Positions 19,538 to 28,995 of a stretch of DNA of 64,000 bases are shown here, one piece after another. The notes under the pieces are model-generated. The model did not search any database and was not told where the DNA came from. It saw only the letters and a list, made by a program, of their open reading frames with translations. The position numbers and the translations under genes are program-made. The stretch's first letter is position 1; every line of letters starts with the position of its first letter. Source of the stretch: Flavobacterium anhuiense (GTDB lineage: Bacteria; Bacteroidota; Bacteroidia; Flavobacteriales; Flavobacteriaceae); NCBI RefSeq assembly GCF_900101855.1, contig NZ_FMVC01000001.1, positions 1-64,000 of the forward strand, in the 5' to 3' direction.

Positions 19538-20872
19538 TTAATAGTGGCATTTACCACACTCTAAACCTCCCATTTGCGCTGCAGTTAATTTCTCTACACC
19601 GTATTTTTTAGAAAGCTCAGCATGAATTTTGTCATAGTAAGCATTACCTTCCATCTTAACATCAGTTTTTCTATGGCAATCAACACACCATCCCATTGTT
19701 AATTTAGAGTATTGCTTCATGATTTCAAATTCCTGTACTGGTCCGTGACAAGTTTGACATTCAATACCTGCAACAGAAACGTGTTGCGAGTGGTTGAAGT
19801 AAACAAAGTCAGGTAAGTTGTGAATACGAACCCATTTTACAGGCATTGTTTTTCCAGTATAAGCTTGTTTAGTCTTATCCCATCCAACAGCATCATATAA
19901 TTTTTGGATTTGAGCATCGTAGAATGCTTTGCTGTACTCAGGAGTAGCAGTAGTTTCAGCAACCTCAGAAATATTTTTATGACAGTTCATACAAACATTT
20001 AAAGAAGGAATACCAGCTGTTTTACTTACACGAGCAGCAGAGTGACAATATTTACAATTGATTTCATTATCACCAGCGTGAATTTTGTGAGAGTAGTGAA
20101 TTGGCTGAATTGGCTCATAATTCTGATCTACACCTACTTGCATTAAGTATCCGTAAACAAAATAACCACTAGCCAAAAGCAAGAAGATTGCAGTTACCAA
20201 AACCAAGAATTGGTTTTTAGCGAAAGCTTTCCAGATTGGAAGTCTTGCTTCTTTTGGAGCAACCTCAATACCGTTTTTATTAGCAACTTTAGTTAAAACT
20301 TTGTTTACCATAAACAACATTACAACTAAAATAGCCATTACAAGAGCAAGAGCTCCTAAAATAATGTTATTTGAAATAGCACCACTTTCTACGTTAGTCC
20401 CAGGAGGCGTAGCAGCATTTCCTGGTGACGCAGCAGGCTCAGCCTTAGGCTCAGAAGTATACGCTATAATATTATCAATATCTCCTTCAGACAATTGAGG
20501 AAACGAAGTCATAACAGCTTTGTTATTTTCCTCAAAAAGTTTAACAGCAACAGGATCACCTGACTTAATCATGTCAGAACTGTTATGCACCCACTTGTAA
20601 ATCCAAGCCATATCATGCTTAGAAGCAACTCCCCTTAAAGCAGGACCAGTTGATTTAGCATCTAATTTGTGACATGCAGCGCAATTTGCATTAAAAAGTT
20701 CTTTCCCTTTTACTGGATCACCGCCTCCTGCAGCTGGAGCAGCCGCAGCAGCCTCAGGCGCCGCCGGAGCAGCAGCTTCTTGAGCAAATGAAGTTAGGGA
20801 GAAAATTAACGTTAGCGATAAGCCAAGCAGCAATTTTCTTGAGATCGAATTATGGTTACCCACCTTTTTCAT
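19538..20872 (-). CDS. actA: Alternative complex III subunit ActA, hexaheme (cytochrome c fused to pentaheme)
   Basis: I start it at ATG 20872 (MKKVGNHNS), in front of a clear signal peptide ending SFAQ. The product has 444 residues. The order is signal peptide, an Ala-rich linker, a class I cytochrome c domain (CAACH), and two membrane spans (about 155-175 and 195-220). A multiheme part follows with CKYCH, CMNCH, CQTCH, CVDCH and CGKCH (at the very C-terminus), giving six CxxCH in all. The extra monoheme domain is a likely electron carrier to the aa3 oxidase, whose subunit II has no heme. It is the first gene of the cluster. Confidence 0.94.
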   Translation of the reverse strand: MKKVGNHNSISRKLLLGLSLTLIFSLTSFAQEAAAPAAPEAAAAAPAAGGGDPVKGKELFNANCAACHKLDAKSTGPALRGVASKHDMAWIYKWVHNSSDMIKSGDPVAVKLFEENNKAVMTSFPQLSEGDIDNIIAYTSEPKAEPAASPGNAATPPGTNVESGAISNNIILGALALVMAILVVMLFMVNKVLTKVANKNGIEVAPKEARLPIWKAFAKNQFLVLVTAIFLLLASGYFVYGYLMQVGVDQNYEPIQPIHYSHKIHAGDNEINCKYCHSAARVSKTAGIPSLNVCMNCHKNISEVAETTATPEYSKAFYDAQIQKLYDAVGWDKTKQAYTGKTMPVKWVRIHNLPDFVYFNHSQHVSVAGIECQTCHGPVQEFEIMKQYSKLTMGWCVDCHRKTDVKMEGNAYYDKIHAELSKKYGVEKLTAAQMGGLECGKCHY

Positions 20873-20960
20873 ATAGTATAAATAATTGTCTACTAATTTT
20901 TGGTATGATTTTTTCTGTACTAAATCCAGCAAAAACCTATACCCTCTTTTAAAACTTGCA

Positions 20961-20990
20961 CAAAAATACGACTTATGAGCTATTCTCAAA
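20961..20990 (-). promoter_or_regulatory. Promoter of the act-cox operon
   Basis: The minus strand has -7 TATTTTTG (20968-20961) and -33 TTTG (20990-20987) with an 18-bp spacer, the standard flavobacterial layout. The leader to ATG 20872 would be about 80 nt. Confidence 0.7.
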
Positions 20991-21066
20991 ACCTTAAAAT
21001 AGTCTTAATTATCAATTTATATCAATTCTAAATAATATTAAAATTTTACACTCAAACTTTAAATAG

Positions 21067-21074
21067 TATTTTTG
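21067..21074 (+). promoter_or_regulatory. -7 element for the SPOR-domain gene
   Basis: TATTTTTG lies 18 bp before ATG 21093. The -33 box is not clear. Confidence 0.55.
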
Positions 21075-21092
21075 CATAAAAACCATCACATT

Positions 21093-21482
21093 ATGAGAAT
21101 TTTAAGTCCTTCAAAAAGCCTTTTATTAACAATTACAACGATTGCTTTCGCACACAATATTAATGCTCAAGACCAAAATTTAACACTAAATCAAGATCCT
21201 AAATTTGAGCAATTACTAAACGAGAAGCGCAAAATTAACACGTCGATAAATACAAACGACACCTATAGAATTCAAATCTTTAGTGGTAAAAGCGACGAAG
21301 CAAAAAAAACGTTATCGGATTTCAAAAAAGAAAATTCTGATATTGACGGAACCATTATTTTCAGCACTCCAAATTATAAAGTAATTGTTGGGAATTTCAA
21401 AACCAGAATAGAAGCTGAAAGAAATTTAGCAGAAATCAAAAAAAGATACAAAAGCGTTTTCCTGCTTAAACCCGGAAAATGA
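21093..21482 (+). CDS. Exported SPOR-domain protein
   Basis: I start it at ATG 21093, since the in-frame TTG upstream lies inside the promoter. The product has 129 residues: a signal peptide ending NAQ (about 1-26), a short linker, and a C-terminal SPOR domain (about 57-129). The domain reads YRIQIFSGK... VIVGNFKTRIEAERNLAEIK. SPOR domains bind denuded septal peptidoglycan, so a periplasmic cell-wall role is likely. It is monocistronic and shares a terminator with the convergent gene. Confidence 0.85.
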   Translation: MRILSPSKSLLLTITTIAFAHNINAQDQNLTLNQDPKFEQLLNEKRKINTSINTNDTYRIQIFSGKSDEAKKTLSDFKKENSDIDGTIIFSTPNYKVIVGNFKTRIEAERNLAEIKKRYKSVFLLKPGK

Positions 21483-21490
21483 TGCATGCA

Positions 21491-21534
21491 GAAACAAAAA
21501 AAGCGAGATATAAAAATCTCGCTTTTTTTGTTTC
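21491..21534. terminator. Bidirectional terminator
   Basis: A 19-bp perfect stem (GAAACAAAAAAAGCGAGAT and its complement) with a 6-nt loop. It has A/T runs on both sides and lies between convergent genes. Confidence 0.92.
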
Positions 21535-21559
21535 TATTTTAGAAATACAACTTTTAAAT

Positions 21560-22072
21560 CTAATTTACGACTTTGATCCCGCTCGCTAAAAAGCGTATTT
21601 CTTCTTTTGGCATTTTAATCGCATCTATTTCTGCCTTTGTTTTCTTAGCATCTTTTGCATAATGCTTAAGTTCTTCAACAGATGTTACTTTCTTTTCAGC
21701 ATTTCCTTCTAAAACTACATTTTTACCTTTTAATGCAGTAGGTACAAAAAAAGCGTAATCTTTCATTTTTACAAAGAAAGATTCACCATCTTTAGTCTTA
21801 AGAGTTATCCAGCACCCTTTTTTCGCACAAACATCCGTTACTTCACCTTTTACTGCAATTCCTTCTATTGTTTTTGTGGTTTTTAATTCCCCTTCAAGTT
21901 TTTCAACAGAAACAGCATTATTTACCACAGCTCCAGAAACATCTGTTCCATAATAATCCCCAACTAAAGCATCTCCTGCTGGCGGCGTAGGTTTCTCAAC
22001 ATTTTCTTGCGAAAAAGATAATGCCGTAAAACTTATAAAAAACAAGCTTGTGTATATTAAAATTCTTTTCAT
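21560..22072 (-). CDS. Exported DUF4920 protein
   Basis: I start it at ATG 22072 (MKRILIYTS), in front of a signal peptide ending SFSQ. The product has 170 residues. The DUF4920 domain (about 45-150) is an OB-like fold with the family segment VCAKKGCWITLKTKDGESFFVKMKDYAFFVP. The two cysteines in CAKKGC are conserved and could bind metal, but no function is established. A -7 TATTTTTG lies at 22098-22091. Confidence 0.85.
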   Translation of the reverse strand: MKRILIYTSLFFISFTALSFSQENVEKPTPPAGDALVGDYYGTDVSGAVVNNAVSVEKLEGELKTTKTIEGIAVKGEVTDVCAKKGCWITLKTKDGESFFVKMKDYAFFVPTALKGKNVVLEGNAEKKVTSVEELKHYAKDAKKTKAEIDAIKMPKEEIRFLASGIKVVN

Positions 22073-22090
22073 TTTTATATTATTTATACC

Positions 22091-22098
22091 CAAAAATA
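22091..22098 (-). promoter_or_regulatory. -7 element for the DUF4920 gene
   Basis: The minus strand reads TATTTTTG, 18 bp before ATG 22072. No -33 box is evident. Confidence 0.5.
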
Positions 22099-22144
22099 AT
22101 ACTAAAATTTGAGATATCATTCTAAATTTAAAATCACTAAGCCT

Positions 22145-22891
22145 TTATTCTAAATTAGAATCTAAAATCTCCTGTATTTCTTTTTTAGCACTATCCCAGT
22201 CAGCCAGAAAATCCGAATTACCCCAAAGACATTCAACAGTCGCCTGCCCCATAGTTCTTCCCATTTTAACATCACTATACCAATGTACATTACAAACAAT
22301 ACGACTTTCACCAAAGTCATGCCCGCGTTTCAAAATCTCTTTTTCTTTTTCAGGGAAAAGCTTAATTAAAACCAATGACCACGCCCAGCCAACAGCAGCA
22401 TGACCAGAAGGAAACGAACCAACTTTATATAATATATTTTCCTGATCGGGAGTGCATGTCTTTTGATTATTTACCATAAATGGCCTTTCCCTTTTGTAAT
22501 AATTTTTAGCCGCATAAGTAGACAATCCCGCATCTGTCATCACCCTTCGCATTAGCACGTAAAGTTTAGGAGTTTTTGACTCACTAATCTACATACCTAT
22601 AATTGATTCAAATGATTTAACCGCAAAAGGAAAGGACAAGTCTGCATCTATGGCCGCCTGCAAAAAACGTGCTTCGTCCTTAGATTCCAATGCTTTTCTT
22701 GCATGTTCCAAATCTAACTCAAAAAAACTGGAGTTGTGTTCGGGAGGAGGCGATAACAAAAGAAAACTGTTTGGCATTTCCGCTTCAGTCAAATACCCCT
22801 CAAGCAAAGCAGGCATTATTTCTCTTAACTGCTGAACATTTGTAAAATTACTAACGGAATTCTCTGATTTAAAACGTGCCAAAAATTGCAT
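22145..22891 (-). pseudogene. Class A (PhoN-like) acid phosphatase broken by an in-frame TAG
   Basis: Two pieces in the same reading frame are separated by one TAG (22591-22589). The upstream piece (22891-22589) matches the N-terminal half of class A phosphatases (LLSPPPEHNS). After the TAG the frame reads ISESKTPKLYVLMRRVMTDA and then the complete PAP2 signature: K-x6-RP in KNYYKRERP, PSGH, and SRIVCNVHWYSD. The 5' end also lacks a signal peptide, because a TGA lies directly before ATG 22891. The enzyme is normally periplasmic and hydrolyses phosphomonoesters. The downstream piece alone (ATG 22558) keeps all catalytic motifs but lacks the N-terminal helices, so it is probably inactive. A sequencing error could also explain the TAG. 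Confidence 0.85.
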
Positions 22892-23127
22892 TCACAATAT
22901 GATTTATACTTACCCTCATATCAGTATAGATATTTCATTCGACAAACTATTTTCTTAATTTCATTTCACCTAAAAAACAAAAGAAAATTACTACACAAAG
23001 AAACGGACATTCCACGAACCAGACCGTAGTCAAATCTCTCATTTATGTTTCATATTATAAAATGAAACACATTACAATGACTAATTTCCTAACACCACAT
23101 TCATTAATATCATAATTTTAAAATAAA

Positions 23128-23155
23128 AAAAGTCCCAATTTTCATTGGGACTTTT
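23128..23155 (-). terminator. Terminator of rimP-nusA-infB
   Basis: A 12-bp stem (AAAAGTCCCAAT / ATTGGGACTTTT) with loop TTTC, followed by a T-run on the minus strand, 17 bp after the infB stop. Confidence 0.92.
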
Positions 23156-23171
23156 AATATATGAATTGAAT

Positions 23172-26042
23172 TTATTTCAATTTCTTTTTAATTGCTACTT
23201 CGTGGTAAGCTTCAATAACATCATTAATTTCGATATCATTAAATCCTTTTATTTGGATACCACAATCGTAACCTTTAGTCACTTCTTTCACATCGTCTTT
23301 GAAACGTTTCAAGGCAACTAATTCACCTGTATGAACAACAACTCCATCTCTAATTACTCTAATTTTAGAAGTTCTTAAGATTTTACCGTCTGTCACCATA
23401 CATCCAGCAATTGAACCCACTTTAGAAATTTTGAAAATCTCACGAATTTCAGCATTACCTAAAACTTCTTCTTTCATTTCTGGCGCTAACATTCCTTCCA
23501 TCGCATCTTTCAAGTCATCGATTGCCGCATAAATAATAGAATAGTAACGGATATCAATTTCTTCTTTATCCGCAAGCTGTCTAGCATTTCCTGCAGGACG
23601 AACGTTAAATCCGATGATGATTGCATCTGAAGCAGAAGCCAAGTTAACATCTGTTTCTGTAATCGCACCAACACCTTTATGGATAATATTGATTTGAACT
23701 TCTTCTGTAGAAAGTTTAGAGAACGAATCTGATAATGCCTCAACAGAACCATCCACGTCTCCTTTAAGAATTACGTTTAGTTCTTTAAACTGACCAAGAG
23801 CAATACGACGTCCGATCTCATCAAGTGTAATATGTCTTTGTGTACGAACTGATTGTTCACGCATTAATTGAGAACGTTTTGATGCAATTTGTTTTGCTTC
23901 TTTTTCGTCTTCAAATACGTTGAACTTATCACCCGCTGTTGGAGCTCCGTCTAAACCTAAAACTGATACAGGGGTTGAAGGTCCAGCTGATAAAACTGTA
24001 TGTCCTCTTTCGTCATGCATTGCTTTTACCTTACCATGGTGTTTACCAGCAAGCATATAATCTCCAATTTTCAAAGTACCTTGTTGCACTAAAATTGTAG
24101 AAACGTATCCTTTTCCTTTATCTAAGTAAGCCTCAACAACAGTTCCCTGCGCCGCTTTATTTGGATTTGCTTTTAAATCTAAGATTTCAGCTTCTAATAA
24201 AACTTTCTCTAATAATTCTTTAACTCCCGTTCCGACTTTTGCAGAAATATCATGTGACTGAATTTTTCCACCCCAATCTTCAACAAGTAAATTCATACCA
24301 GCCAAACGTTCTTTAATTTTGTCAACATTCGCGTTTGGTTTATCAATTTTATTGATTGCAAATATAATTGGCACTCCCGCAGCTTGTGCGTGAGAAATTG
24401 CCTCTTTTGTTTGTGGCATGATATCATCATCCGCCGCAACTACGATAATCGCAATATCCGTAACTTGAGCTCCACGTGCACGCATCGCTGTAAACGCCTC
24501 GTGACCTGGAGTATCTAAGAATGCAATTTTTTGTCCGTTATCCAAAGTAACTCCATACGCTCCAATGTGCTGAGTAATACCTCCAGACTCACCTGCAATA
24601 ACATTTTCTTTACGAATATAATCCAGTAAAGATGTTTTACCGTGGTCAACGTGACCCATTACTGTCACAATTGGCGCTCTTGTTACTAAGTCTTCTTCTC
24701 TATCTTCTACAACTTCTATTGCTTCTTCAATATCTACTGTGATGAATTCAACATCATAACCAAACTCATCTGCTACAATAGTTAATGTTTCAGCATCTAG
24801 ACGTTGGTTCATGGTAACCATGATACCAAGAGACATACAAGTTCCAATTACTTTAGTAATCGGCACATCCATCATGATTGCAATTTCACCTACAGTAACA
24901 AACTCAGTAACTTTAATTGTTTTACTTCCTTCGTCAAGAGCTCTTTGCTCGTCATCAGATTTCTGACGGTGTGTTTCTCTTTTATCTCTTCTATATTTTG
25001 CCGCTTTAGATTTTCCTCCTTTACCTTGAAGTTTTTCAAGAGTTTCTCTAATTTGGTTTTTTACTTCTTCTTCAGTTGGCTCAACTTTAGCCACAATAGC
25101 AGGACGGTTTCCTTTTACAAAACCTGGTCTTTGGCTTCTGTTAGCATTAAAACCTCCTCCATTGTTATTTTGAGCCGGCTTGTTTGGATTCGGTGTTCCA
25201 GGCGCATTACCCGTAACAGGCTTTGGTGCACCAGGCACACCCGGTTTTGGGCCAATTCTTTTACGCTTATTCTTATTGGCGTTATTATTATTTCCAACTC
25301 CAGGAGCTCCAGGTTTATTCTGAGCCGCTTTAGGATCTTCTTTCTTTTTCTTAGGCTTATTAAATTGAGATAAATCAATTGTCTGACCTGTAAGAGTAGT
25401 TCCAGTAAGCTTTTGATATTGAGTAGTAATAGTTTCCTCCGAAGTTGTTGGATCAGTAGACACGATTGGCTCCTGCGCAACTTTAGATTCTGCTTTAACT
25501 TCTTTTTTCTCAGTAATAATAGGTTCTTCTTTTTTAGTTTCAGCAACAGGAGTTGAAACAACTGGTTCAGATTTCACTGTTTCATTTTGAACAGGTTTTT
25601 CTGGCTGCACAGCAGCAGCAACTTTTGGTTCTTCAACCTTAGCTGCTTCCTCAGAAGGAGTAACCGCAGGTTTTTTTGGATTCAAGTCAATTTTACCAAC
25701 TTGTACAGGCCCCGAAACAACAGCTCTTGCTTTAATTATTTCTTGCTGTTTTAGACGCTCTTCTTCTTGTCTGCGTTTGTCTTCAATTTCTTTCTCACGC
25801 TCTACACGTAATGCCTCTTTTTCCTTTCTTTTTTCTTCTCCAACCTCTTTAGAAGCCTCCTTATTCCCCTTATCGCCCGCAAATTGGCTTTGAAGGATAT
25901 TAAATTCCGTGTCAGAAATTTTCGCATTAGGATTTGCATCAATAGCAATTCCTTTATCTTTTAGATAATCCACAGCTCTTTCTAACGAAATATTTAATTC
26001 CCTTAAAACCTTGTTTATTCTTATTACTCTCTCTTCAGACAT
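23172..26042 (-). CDS. infB: Translation initiation factor IF-2
   Basis: A 956-residue IF-2 that delivers fMet-tRNA to the 30S subunit. It has an N-terminal helical domain (1-55) and a long low-complexity Lys/Glu/Pro/Asn-rich region (about 60-370). The GTPase domain follows with [14 protein letters not shown] (P-loop), [12 protein letters not shown] and NKIDKP, then beta-barrel and C-terminal domains. The length is typical of Bacteroidota IF-2 with the extended linker. It is the last gene of rimP-nusA-infB, 59 bp after nusA. Confidence 0.97.
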   Translation of the reverse strand: MSEERVIRINKVLRELNISLERAVDYLKDKGIAIDANPNAKISDTEFNILQSQFAGDKGNKEASKEVGEEKRKEKEALRVEREKEIEDKRRQEEERLKQQEIIKARAVVSGPVQVGKIDLNPKKPAVTPSEEAAKVEEPKVAAAVQPEKPVQNETVKSEPVVSTPVAETKKEEPIITEKKEVKAESKVAQEPIVSTDPTTSEETITTQYQKLTGTTLTGQTIDLSQFNKPKKKKEDPKAAQNKPGAPGVGNNNNANKNKRKRIGPKPGVPGAPKPVTGNAPGTPNPNKPAQNNNGGGFNANRSQRPGFVKGNRPAIVAKVEPTEEEVKNQIRETLEKLQGKGGKSKAAKYRRDKRETHRQKSDDEQRALDEGSKTIKVTEFVTVGEIAIMMDVPITKVIGTCMSLGIMVTMNQRLDAETLTIVADEFGYDVEFITVDIEEAIEVVEDREEDLVTRAPIVTVMGHVDHGKTSLLDYIRKENVIAGESGGITQHIGAYGVTLDNGQKIAFLDTPGHEAFTAMRARGAQVTDIAIIVVAADDDIMPQTKEAISHAQAAGVPIIFAINKIDKPNANVDKIKERLAGMNLLVEDWGGKIQSHDISAKVGTGVKELLEKVLLEAEILDLKANPNKAAQGTVVEAYLDKGKGYVSTILVQQGTLKIGDYMLAGKHHGKVKAMHDERGHTVLSAGPSTPVSVLGLDGAPTAGDKFNVFEDEKEAKQIASKRSQLMREQSVRTQRHITLDEIGRRIALGQFKELNVILKGDVDGSVEALSDSFSKLSTEEVQINIIHKGVGAITETDVNLASASDAIIIGFNVRPAGNARQLADKEEIDIRYYSIIYAAIDDLKDAMEGMLAPEMKEEVLGNAEIREIFKISKVGSIAGCMVTDGKILRTSKIRVIRDGVVVHTGELVALKRFKDDVKEVTKGYDCGIQIKGFNDIEINDVIEAYHEVAIKKKLK

Positions 26043-26101
26043 ATAACCTTTTTATTATTACCTTTTTCGTTGTGTTGTTAGAGCAGATGCAAGCTTTTAG
26101 C

Positions 26102-27355
26102 TTAACTATCAAACTCTTCTTTTAGTATCTTCATAACATCTAGAATTGTTTCCTCTTCTAAATCTGTTCTTCTTACTAAATCTTCTACGTCGTGTTTTAA
26201 AATACTTTTTGCAGTATCTAAACCTATTTTTGCAAACTCTTCAATTACCCACTCTTCAATTTCATCTGAAAACTCTGTTAATTCAACATCATCTTCATCT
26301 GCAACGGTTCCAGCGATATCTCCTTCACGTATAACATCTAATTCATAACCTGTCAACTGACCTGCCAATTTAATGTTGTGACCACCTCTACCAATTGCTT
26401 TTGAAACTTCTTCTAATTTCAAGAACACTTCAGCTCTTTTATTTTCTTCATCAATTTTGATAGAAGAAACTTTTGCTGGGCTTAATGCTCTTGTAATAAA
26501 TAATTGAATATTGTTTGTATAATTGATTACATCAATATTTTCATTTCCAAGCTCACGAACAATTCCGTGAATACGAGAACCTTTCATTCCAACGCAAGCT
26601 CCAACTGGATCAATTCTATCATCATAAGAATCAACAGCTACTTTTGCTTTTTCGCCCGGAATACGAACAACATTTTTCACTGTAATTAGTCCGTCGAAAA
26701 CCTCTGGAATTTCTTGCTCAAATAATTTTTCCAAGAACTTCTCAGAAGTTCTTGACATAATAATCTGAGGCTTGTTCCCTTTTAATTCAACGCTTTCAAT
26801 AATTCCACGAACATTATCTCCTTTACGGAAGAAATCTGATGGAATTTGTTTTTCCTTTGGAAGCACAATTTCATTTCCTTCATCATCCACTAAGATAACT
26901 ACTCTTGGACGTACGTGGTGTACTTCAGCTGTATAAATATCACCGATAATATCTTTAAACTGCTTGTATAAGTTTGTATTATCGTGTTCGTGAATTTTAG
27001 ATATAAGATTCTGACGAAGCGCTAAGATAGCTCTTCTTCCTAAATCAATCAATTTTACTTCTTCAGAAACTTCTTCACCAATTTCAAAATCCGCCTCAAT
27101 TTTTCTTGCTTCAGTCAATGTAATTTCCTCATTTTCAAAATCAAGATCCTCATCGGCAACAATTACTCTTCTTCTCCAGATTTCCATATCACCTTTATCA
27201 GGGTTTATAATGATATCGAAATTTTCATCTGAACCGTATTTTTTCTTTAATGCATTTCTAAATACGTCCTCTAAAATTGCCATAAGCGTTACACGATCAA
27301 TAAGTTTATTATCTTTAAACTCTGAGAATGAATCGATTAATGCTAAATTTTCCAT
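26102..27355 (-). CDS. nusA: Transcription termination/antitermination factor NusA
   Basis: A 417-residue protein with the N-terminal RNA-polymerase-binding domain, an S1 domain (about 130-200), and two KH domains (GACVGMKGSRIHGIVRELG and AIGRGGHNIKLAGQLTGYEL). It has a short C-terminus and lacks the duplicated acidic repeats of enterobacterial NusA. That is normal for Bacteroidota. It lies 19 bp after rimP. Confidence 0.96.
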   Translation of the reverse strand: MENLALIDSFSEFKDNKLIDRVTLMAILEDVFRNALKKKYGSDENFDIIINPDKGDMEIWRRRVIVADEDLDFENEEITLTEARKIEADFEIGEEVSEEVKLIDLGRRAILALRQNLISKIHEHDNTNLYKQFKDIIGDIYTAEVHHVRPRVVILVDDEGNEIVLPKEKQIPSDFFRKGDNVRGIIESVELKGNKPQIIMSRTSEKFLEKLFEQEIPEVFDGLITVKNVVRIPGEKAKVAVDSYDDRIDPVGACVGMKGSRIHGIVRELGNENIDVINYTNNIQLFITRALSPAKVSSIKIDEENKRAEVFLKLEEVSKAIGRGGHNIKLAGQLTGYELDVIREGDIAGTVADEDDVELTEFSDEIEEWVIEEFAKIGLDTAKSILKHDVEDLVRRTDLEEETILDVMKILKEEFDS

Positions 27356-27374
27356 GCGAATTTTTTAATTAAAA

Positions 27375-27839
27375 TTAAAATGTTACCGTAACAACTGCCT
27401 CTTTAATTTCTGTATAAGGTATTTGTTGCTCTTTTTGAACTGTTTCTTTTCCTTTTCCTACTTTTTTCGGTTCTCTTGCTTTCCAAGACAAAATTATAAA
27501 AACATCATTAGCTTCTACCAATTCCGCTTCGATTTTTTCTGTATTTGTGGTAACAATCAGCGTTCTACCAACATTTTTCTTGTATTGTCTTATCATTTTA
27601 AGAGGAGTTCCGACTCCAACCGATGCTACTTCAAGCGAGAAATCCTGTTCTTCACGATCAAGATTATTCTCGATTGCGCGACTGATATCTATACAGTCTT
27701 GCAGCGCCACTCCATTATCTCCGTCTAAACCAACACTAATCTTAAAAGAATCCGAAACAGCCAAATCAACCAAAAAGATTGATGGTTTTTCCAGAAGAGC
27801 TTCCGTAATTAATCCGTTTACTTTTTCTTTAAATGTCAT
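27375..27839 (-). CDS. rimP: Ribosome maturation factor RimP
   Basis: I start it at ATG 27839 ([11 protein letters not shown]), giving 154 residues, normal for RimP. An in-frame ATG at 27875 would extend it through a strong hairpin and is unlikely to be used. The family core is seen in [13 protein letters not shown] and the [11 protein letters not shown] segment. RimP helps 30S assembly. The gene opens the rimP-nusA-infB operon. Confidence 0.92.
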   Translation of the reverse strand: MTFKEKVNGLITEALLEKPSIFLVDLAVSDSFKISVGLDGDNGVALQDCIDISRAIENNLDREEQDFSLEVASVGVGTPLKMIRQYKKNVGRTLIVTTNTEKIEAELVEANDVFIILSWKAREPKKVGKGKETVQKEQQIPYTEIKEAVVTVTF

Positions 27840-27852
27840 AATTTTATAAAAA

Positions 27853-27873
27853 GAGGGGACACTTAGTCCCCTC
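27853..27873 (-). promoter_or_regulatory. Terminator-like hairpin in the rimP-nusA-infB leader
   Basis: The minus strand reads GAGGGGAC, a 5-nt loop, GTCCCCTC and then TTTTT. It looks like an intrinsic terminator and ends 13 bp before ATG 27839, just downstream of the predicted promoter. The gene to the right runs the other way, so the hairpin has no upstream operon to terminate. It may be an attenuator. Confidence 0.6.
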
Positions 27874-27901
27874 ATTATTTAGATTTTAATAAATAACAGT
27901 G

Positions 27902-27930
27902 CAAATATAGTGATTTTTTTATAAATCAAA
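27902..27930 (-). promoter_or_regulatory. Promoter of rimP-nusA-infB
   Basis: The minus strand has -7 TATATTTG (27909-27902) and -33 TTTG (27930-27927), with a 17-bp spacer. Confidence 0.6.
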
Positions 27931-28013
27931 TAAATTGATTGCTCTAAAATAATTTCTTATCTTTATTATAGCATTAAAACGCGAATTATTCATAATTTTT
28001 AACCCTCAAAATC

Positions 28014-28838
28014 ATGAAACGAATTTTAGTACCTACCGACTTCTCAGAACATGCAGAAGACGCTTTAAGAGTTGCGGCTCAAATCGCAAAAAAGAACAAT
28101 TCTGAACTCATTCTTCTTCATATGCTTGAATTGCCACAGCAATCAAACGACGCTATATTGGGAGGGACCAGCATTCCTGAAACCATGCTTTTTATGAAGA
28201 AAGCAAACGAAACGCTAGACGAAGTTGCCTCTAGAGATTATCTAGAAGGAATTCCGGTAACTGAAATTGTAAAAATGGACAAACCCATACACGGTATTAC
28301 CCAAATAAGCAAAGATTACGACATTGATCTAATTATTATGGGCTCTCATGGATCTTCTGGCGTCGAAGAACTACTAATAGGCTCAAATACAGAAAAAGTA
28401 GTTAGAAACTCAGAAATCCCTGTTTTAGTCATCAAGAAAAATATTCCAAATTTTAATGCATCCAACATTGTTTTTGCTTCTGATTTTTCAGATGAGGCAA
28501 AAAAACCATTTGAAAAACTTTTAAATTTCACCAAACTATTTGATTCAAAACTACACTTAGTCACTATTTGCACACCCAACAGCTTCAAACCAACTCATGT
28601 TAGCGAAAAAGCAATGAACGATTTTGTAGAGGAATTTAATATCACTAATTACACAACTCAAATTTACAACGACACCAATATCGAAAAAGGAATCATCAAT
28701 TTCTCAAACAAAATAGACGCTGATGTTATCGGAATGTGCACACATGGCAGAACTGGTTTTGCACACTTCTTTAATGGAAGCATCAGCGAAGGCTTGGTCA
28801 ATCACGCCGTTAAACCCGTTATAACTTTAAAAATCTAA
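28014..28838 (+). CDS. Universal stress protein, two UspA domains
   Basis: A 274-residue cytoplasmic protein with tandem UspA domains (1-142 and about 150-274). The ATP-binding pattern G-x2-G-x9-G(S/T) is present in both: GSHGSSGVEELLIGS and THGRTGFAHFFNGS. Stress or dormancy roles are known for the family, but the specific signal is unknown. It is monocistronic, with its own terminator. Confidence 0.92.
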   Translation: MKRILVPTDFSEHAEDALRVAAQIAKKNNSELILLHMLELPQQSNDAILGGTSIPETMLFMKKANETLDEVASRDYLEGIPVTEIVKMDKPIHGITQISKDYDIDLIIMGSHGSSGVEELLIGSNTEKVVRNSEIPVLVIKKNIPNFNASNIVFASDFSDEAKKPFEKLLNFTKLFDSKLHLVTICTPNSFKPTHVSEKAMNDFVEEFNITNYTTQIYNDTNIEKGIINFSNKIDADVIGMCTHGRTGFAHFFNGSISEGLVNHAVKPVITLKI

Positions 28839-28858
28839 CATGATTATTTTTTCTCCTT

Positions 28859-28887
28859 AAAGCTTCTCCAGTGAGAAGCTTTTTTTA
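28859..28887 (+). terminator. Terminator after the UspA gene
   Basis: A 10-bp stem (AAAGCTTCTC / GAGAAGCTTT) with loop CAGT, followed by a T-run. Confidence 0.9.
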
Positions 28888-28995
28888 TGCAAAAAAAATG
28901 AGCTTCTCAACAAAGTTTAACTGAGCTTTTCAACAAAACGGTCAATCCATTTAATGCGGAAATTTGTCAAATAAAAATTCATTAAAAACAACAAA

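Noticed and set aside
24804..25561. Long reading frames opposite to and inside infB
   Set aside because: They are Ser/Phe/Leu-rich or Leu/Lys-rich shadows of the low-complexity IF-2 linker.
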